DNA of 64,000 nt from Symsagittifera roscoffensis (Eukaryota > Xenacoelomorpha > Acoela > Convolutidae): contig NW_026971345.1 of assembly GCF_963678635.1 (NCBI RefSeq), positions 50,050 to 114,049 on the forward strand, in the 5' to 3' direction. The notes beneath the pieces were generated by a model. That model was not told the origin of the DNA, searched no databases, and worked only from the letters and a program-made list of their open reading frames with translations. Position 1 is the stretch's first letter. Each line of letters begins with the position of its first letter. Shown here one piece after another: positions 62,201 to 64,000 of this stretch. Both the position numbers and the translations under genes were made by a program.

Positions 62201-64000
62201 TTCTAAAACATTGAACATTTCGTCTTTTGTTTGTGATTGCATAAAAACATCGTCTAGATAGGTGATTGCGTTTTTCTTGAGTATTAGTGGTCTAAAAATT
62301 TTGCTCATAAAAGCTGAAAATGCTGCTGGTCCTATGGATATTCCATAGAATAAGCGGTTAAATTCATATTGTTGGTTTCCGATAACAAATTGTGTTAAAC
62401 GTCGTGATTGTTCATCTAGTGGCATTTGATTGTATGCACTATTCATATCGGCGGTTGTGAAGTATTTGCCATTTATTTTTGTTAAAATAACTTGTGTTGG
62501 TTCGATGGGCCAATTGCATTTTGATTCGTCTATGAGTGAATTGAGGTATCTAGCGTCGAGAACGATTTTTAATGATTCTCCTTTAGCTAGAATGATAACG
62601 GGGTTGATGAATGTGTTGCCTTTTGGTTGTTCTTCTTTATTAACTGGTGATATAATATTGTATTGTTCTAAAATATCGAGTAATCTGTTTACTTTATCAT
62701 GTAAGTGAATTGGTACTTTACTTGCTCTCTGTTTTTTGAAAACTGCGTCTGGTTTTAATGGGAGATGTAGTGATGAACTGATTTTGCCAACATCGAATTT
62801 TGATGTTGCATAGACTGATGAATATTTAATTAGCTGTTTGGCTAACTTTTCGAATTCGTCTTGTGTTATTTGTGAATGTTGGAAATTAAACATTGTTAAA
62901 AATTTCTGTTGGTCCTCTGTGTAGTTACTTATGTTGAATGTAGGTTTGAAATATGGAGTTTTTGTGAAATAATCCGTATTTCTGTTTTCGTTACTTATTA
63001 TATTATTTATAGATAATTCTTCATTAAGAATTGTAGATTGGCAAATATCTAGTAATTGGAGTATATTATTTACGCGATAGGCTTTTTCGGGTATTGGTGA
63101 TATTGTAGCGTTGGTTTCACAATATCCTAAAAGTCCTAAAGGTAATGTTACTTGGTAAGGTGTGTTGTTATAGACATGTAAGGAAATGATATCTGAATTC
63201 GAATTTTTCAAATATTTTATGGATGAGATTGTGATTTTGAAGAATTTGTGAATAGGTTTGAATTCAAAATCTGACATATAAAATTTTTGTTTGTTTTGTT
63301 CTTTATCATATTGGTGAACTTGTTTGATTGAAAAATTATAGATGTTTCCTGATAGTGGTTTCAGGTGTTTTCTTTGTTGGTTAAATATCGGATAGAATTT
63401 TGAAAAGAATGGTGGTTGTTTATTTAATCTTTGAAAAAATGTTAAGGATGTTTCTTTTGTTTTTGTATATTTATCTTTGATTAATATTTTACTATTTAGG
63501 ATGTTAATTGTTGGTATATACTTCGAAATAAATGGTATTCCAATGATATTATATTTAATATCAGTGATATGGAATATTTGTTTAAATGGCTTATTTAGAA
63601 TTTTACTTTGCTCCATTGTTCTGGTGGGGAGGAGAAATAATTGGATTTTTCCGTAGTTTATCAATGTTGATCCTTGTGCTGTTGCTAGCTTACTGGAGGT
63701 TTCAAGAGGTGTTAGCTTTGGGTGTAAAGTTTTTATTTCATTCCATGTGGGAATGTTTATTATGTTTGATTCTGCTCCTGAATCAATTAAAAAATCTATT
63801 TCAAGGTCTGGTGGTTGAAATTCTTTGTTTCTTGGGCTTTCTAAGAGAAATGGTATTGTCCAAATTTTTTCTTTGGGTTGTTCTTTTTGTATATTTTGAT
63901 AGATGTGGTTTGTATTTAAGCATTTTGTTTTGACACTTTGATTTGGTTGTTCTGTAGTATTTTTTGCATTTGTTTCTTGCGTTGTTGGTGTGGAATTTAT
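59240..64000 (-). CDS. pol: Pol: aspartic protease, reverse transcriptase, RNase H, integrase (5' end beyond window)
   Basis: The frame is open from the right edge (64000) to 59240, 1586 codons, with no start in the window. The protease active site is LIDSGAE (about 63776-63793). RT has the ADMNSAY aspartate and the YLDD box (about 62260-62249). RNase H has MCDAS, FTDHKPI and LPDTLSR. Integrase has a zinc-binding pair of His and Cys (HTQNIKGH, CIVC) and a DD35E core: Asp in SFDTKG, Asp in VTDNGTEF, Glu in LVEGMN. A GPY-type module (RKGPYQI) and a basic, Lys-rich tail follow. The domain order is Ty3/gypsy-like. No chromodomain is seen. All catalytic residues are present, so the enzyme may be active. 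Confidence 0.93.
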   Translation of the reverse strand: MNSTPTTQETNAKNTTEQPNQSVKTKCLNTNHIYQNIQKEQPKEKIWTIPFLLESPRNKEFQPPDLEIDFLIDSGAESNIINIPTWNEIKTLHPKLTPLETSSKLATAQGSTLINYGKIQLFLLPTRTMEQSKILNKPFKQIFHITDIKYNIIGIPFISKYIPTINILNSKILIKDKYTKTKETSLTFFQRLNKQPPFFSKFYPIFNQQRKHLKPLSGNIYNFSIKQVHQYDKEQNKQKFYMSDFEFKPIHKFFKITISSIKYLKNSNSDIISLHVYNNTPYQVTLPLGLLGYCETNATISPIPEKAYRVNNILQLLDICQSTILNEELSINNIISNENRNTDYFTKTPYFKPTFNISNYTEDQQKFLTMFNFQHSQITQDEFEKLAKQLIKYSSVYATSKFDVGKISSSLHLPLKPDAVFKKQRASKVPIHLHDKVNRLLDILEQYNIISPVNKEEQPKGNTFINPVIILAKGESLKIVLDARYLNSLIDESKCNWPIEPTQVILTKINGKYFTTADMNSAYNQMPLDEQSRRLTQFVIGNQQYEFNRLFYGISIGPAAFSAFMSKIFRPLILKKNAITYLDDVFMQSQTKDEMFNVLEKYHQILQNENLKAAPDKSHFFLTRVKFLGHNIERKTITPLKSRIDAIQKLQPPTNKKKIQEFLGMLNFLSKYVYKMQLYLRPFYNILRQQNNFEWNTEHQTRFEEIKKLLTEQISNTIPDPDQPFYAMCDASNFGIGAALLQSHNGTNKMNLISANSRLFTQAELRLSTLMRECTAIIYTLTEYEFLILGSKHPTVLFTDHKPIIFLFTQKSNPNHRVYRFQLILMKFPNLHIVWTAGKNRALPDTLSRNTPPELLTRKTTVEIPKNIKFYLAENETSPRLECKYAVKTDIEQSQINNLQHFPLYLDCQNNHYEVDLLGTSTFKPIPYSQWIKNNTQQKRTKQHPPKKDHFPLIEKEDLTDKINLSGPQTNDSKYTINQVFDLHDPLDTIPLSKLEIENIFLPPTETITISTLKQYQNLDPIIRQLKSWHKYKTKPIKADSTILGNKTLLRYFRKFNNTTINENTDLLEYNLNESTVPCLPLSMILIAFNISHTQNIKGHSGSEKTYSNFIQNFYFPNAPIWIKVLCNDCIVCQLNKPYPNQKQIAQKQDFKGQSLYFNHRISFDTKGPISPSSEGNSYIMVIVDAFTHYVALNPVPHCNAYYAYTTLYEHWIAKFGLPEILVTDNGTEFINNEIITLCHLYNIKHKPRTSHAPWTNGLVEGMNRSLQEYLRCIINGNDTKYTEWSADVKLFPLAYNSQITTTLGMSPYEMVFNQKPRKPIMFTANSHKNAQGYCKPNKDSICYNLPLHTHDEDHFHHPQILKLASGTHTEWILNRDKKHNEIYQKVTKKLLQRQNINEQINSRFTPASDLKIGTFVLIPNFNTQKGISKKLQPLRKGPYQIITKPTDVTYKIIDSDKKEIVQHRNNLLPYYPKEYALRELTQLYSFTGLKIVQNEPHLKNTEQNDNPTENQNTKPTATKNTTKNLDHKESQKQRKNRKMTEQIIPQEEIDKSEHRKTTRLRNQPRKNYKMFIPQSKILKKVEFKK

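Larger units (their letters stand above)
52683..64000 (-). mobile_element. Env-bearing LTR-type retroelement with a tightly packed post-pol ORF cluster
   Basis: Minus strand: Pol from beyond 64000 to 59240, then a 447-base gap and six closely packed ORFs down to 52683, including an envelope-like glycoprotein. RT, RNase H and integrase order and motifs fit Ty3/gypsy. Frames in pol, env and the last ORF are long and unbroken, so this copy looks young. Gag should lie right of the window. LTRs are not visible. It probably sits in intron 4 of the PLC beta gene, in antisense orientation. Confidence 0.88.

Noticed and set aside
1..64000. CRISPR arrays, bacterial operons, rRNA genes
   Set aside because: No regular spacer-repeat arrays or rRNA-like blocks were seen; spliced host exons and LINEs show this is animal DNA. 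The stop-start ORF cluster is in a retroelement, not a bacterial operon.

Overview
This is a 64 kb piece of an invertebrate animal genome: AT-rich, with a conventional intron-containing host gene almost buried in retroelements. The host gene encodes a phospholipase C beta of the PLCB4/norpA type, a metazoan family. Four plus-strand exons with GT-AG borders and consistent phases can be placed between 38755 and 50488. The clade of the animal cannot be decided from this window.

Layout. (1) 1-11842, minus strand: the coding part of a Ty3/gypsy-like element. In transcription order it has Gag, then protease-reverse transcriptase-RNase H, then integrase carrying a C-terminal TARG1-like macro domain, and then a further ORF with a coiled coil and an SGNH/GDSL hydrolase, which runs off the left edge. 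(2) 11843-15678: its probable leader or LTR region, full of GGAGGGT heptamers and short direct repeats. (3) 15679-18846: two abutting copies of a 1584-bp unit. (4) 19640-27745: three non-LTR (LINE) remnants, namely a minus-strand CR1/L2-type tail, a plus-strand element with a PHD-finger ORF1 (split by a ~424-bp MITE-like insertion), an AP endonuclease and an RT, and a more decayed relative. (5) 27746-38754: non-coding sequence with dispersed repeats, a diverged ~160-bp tandem array, a C16 hairpin and one candidate small host exon. (6) 38755-50488: the PLC beta exons. Intron 1 holds no identified gene, intron 2 a fold-back repeat and two tRNA-like repeats plus a decayed minus-strand RTE-type LINE with a (TGA)n tail. 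(7) 52683-64000, minus strand: a second large retroelement, probably in the next PLC beta intron. Its Pol (protease, RT, RNase H, integrase) is followed by a run of six ORFs: a 50-codon ORF without AUG, two small hydrophobic proteins, a 377-codon ORF with no AUG at all, an 872-aa envelope-like glycoprotein and a 599-aa protein of unknown function.

The most interesting material is in the two LTR-type elements. The right-hand element packs its post-pol ORFs with stop-start junctions (TAA directly before ATG, ATGA twice, a 13-nt overlap), an arrangement that suggests coupled translation or alternative splicing and is unusual for an animal retroelement. The left-hand element combines a Pol-fused ADP-ribose-type macro domain with an SGNH hydrolase ORF where retrovirus-like elements usually carry env.

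Limits: no LTR pair can be checked because both elements leave the window. Family assignments rest on motifs read by eye. Several reading-frame breaks could be real decay or assembly errors.
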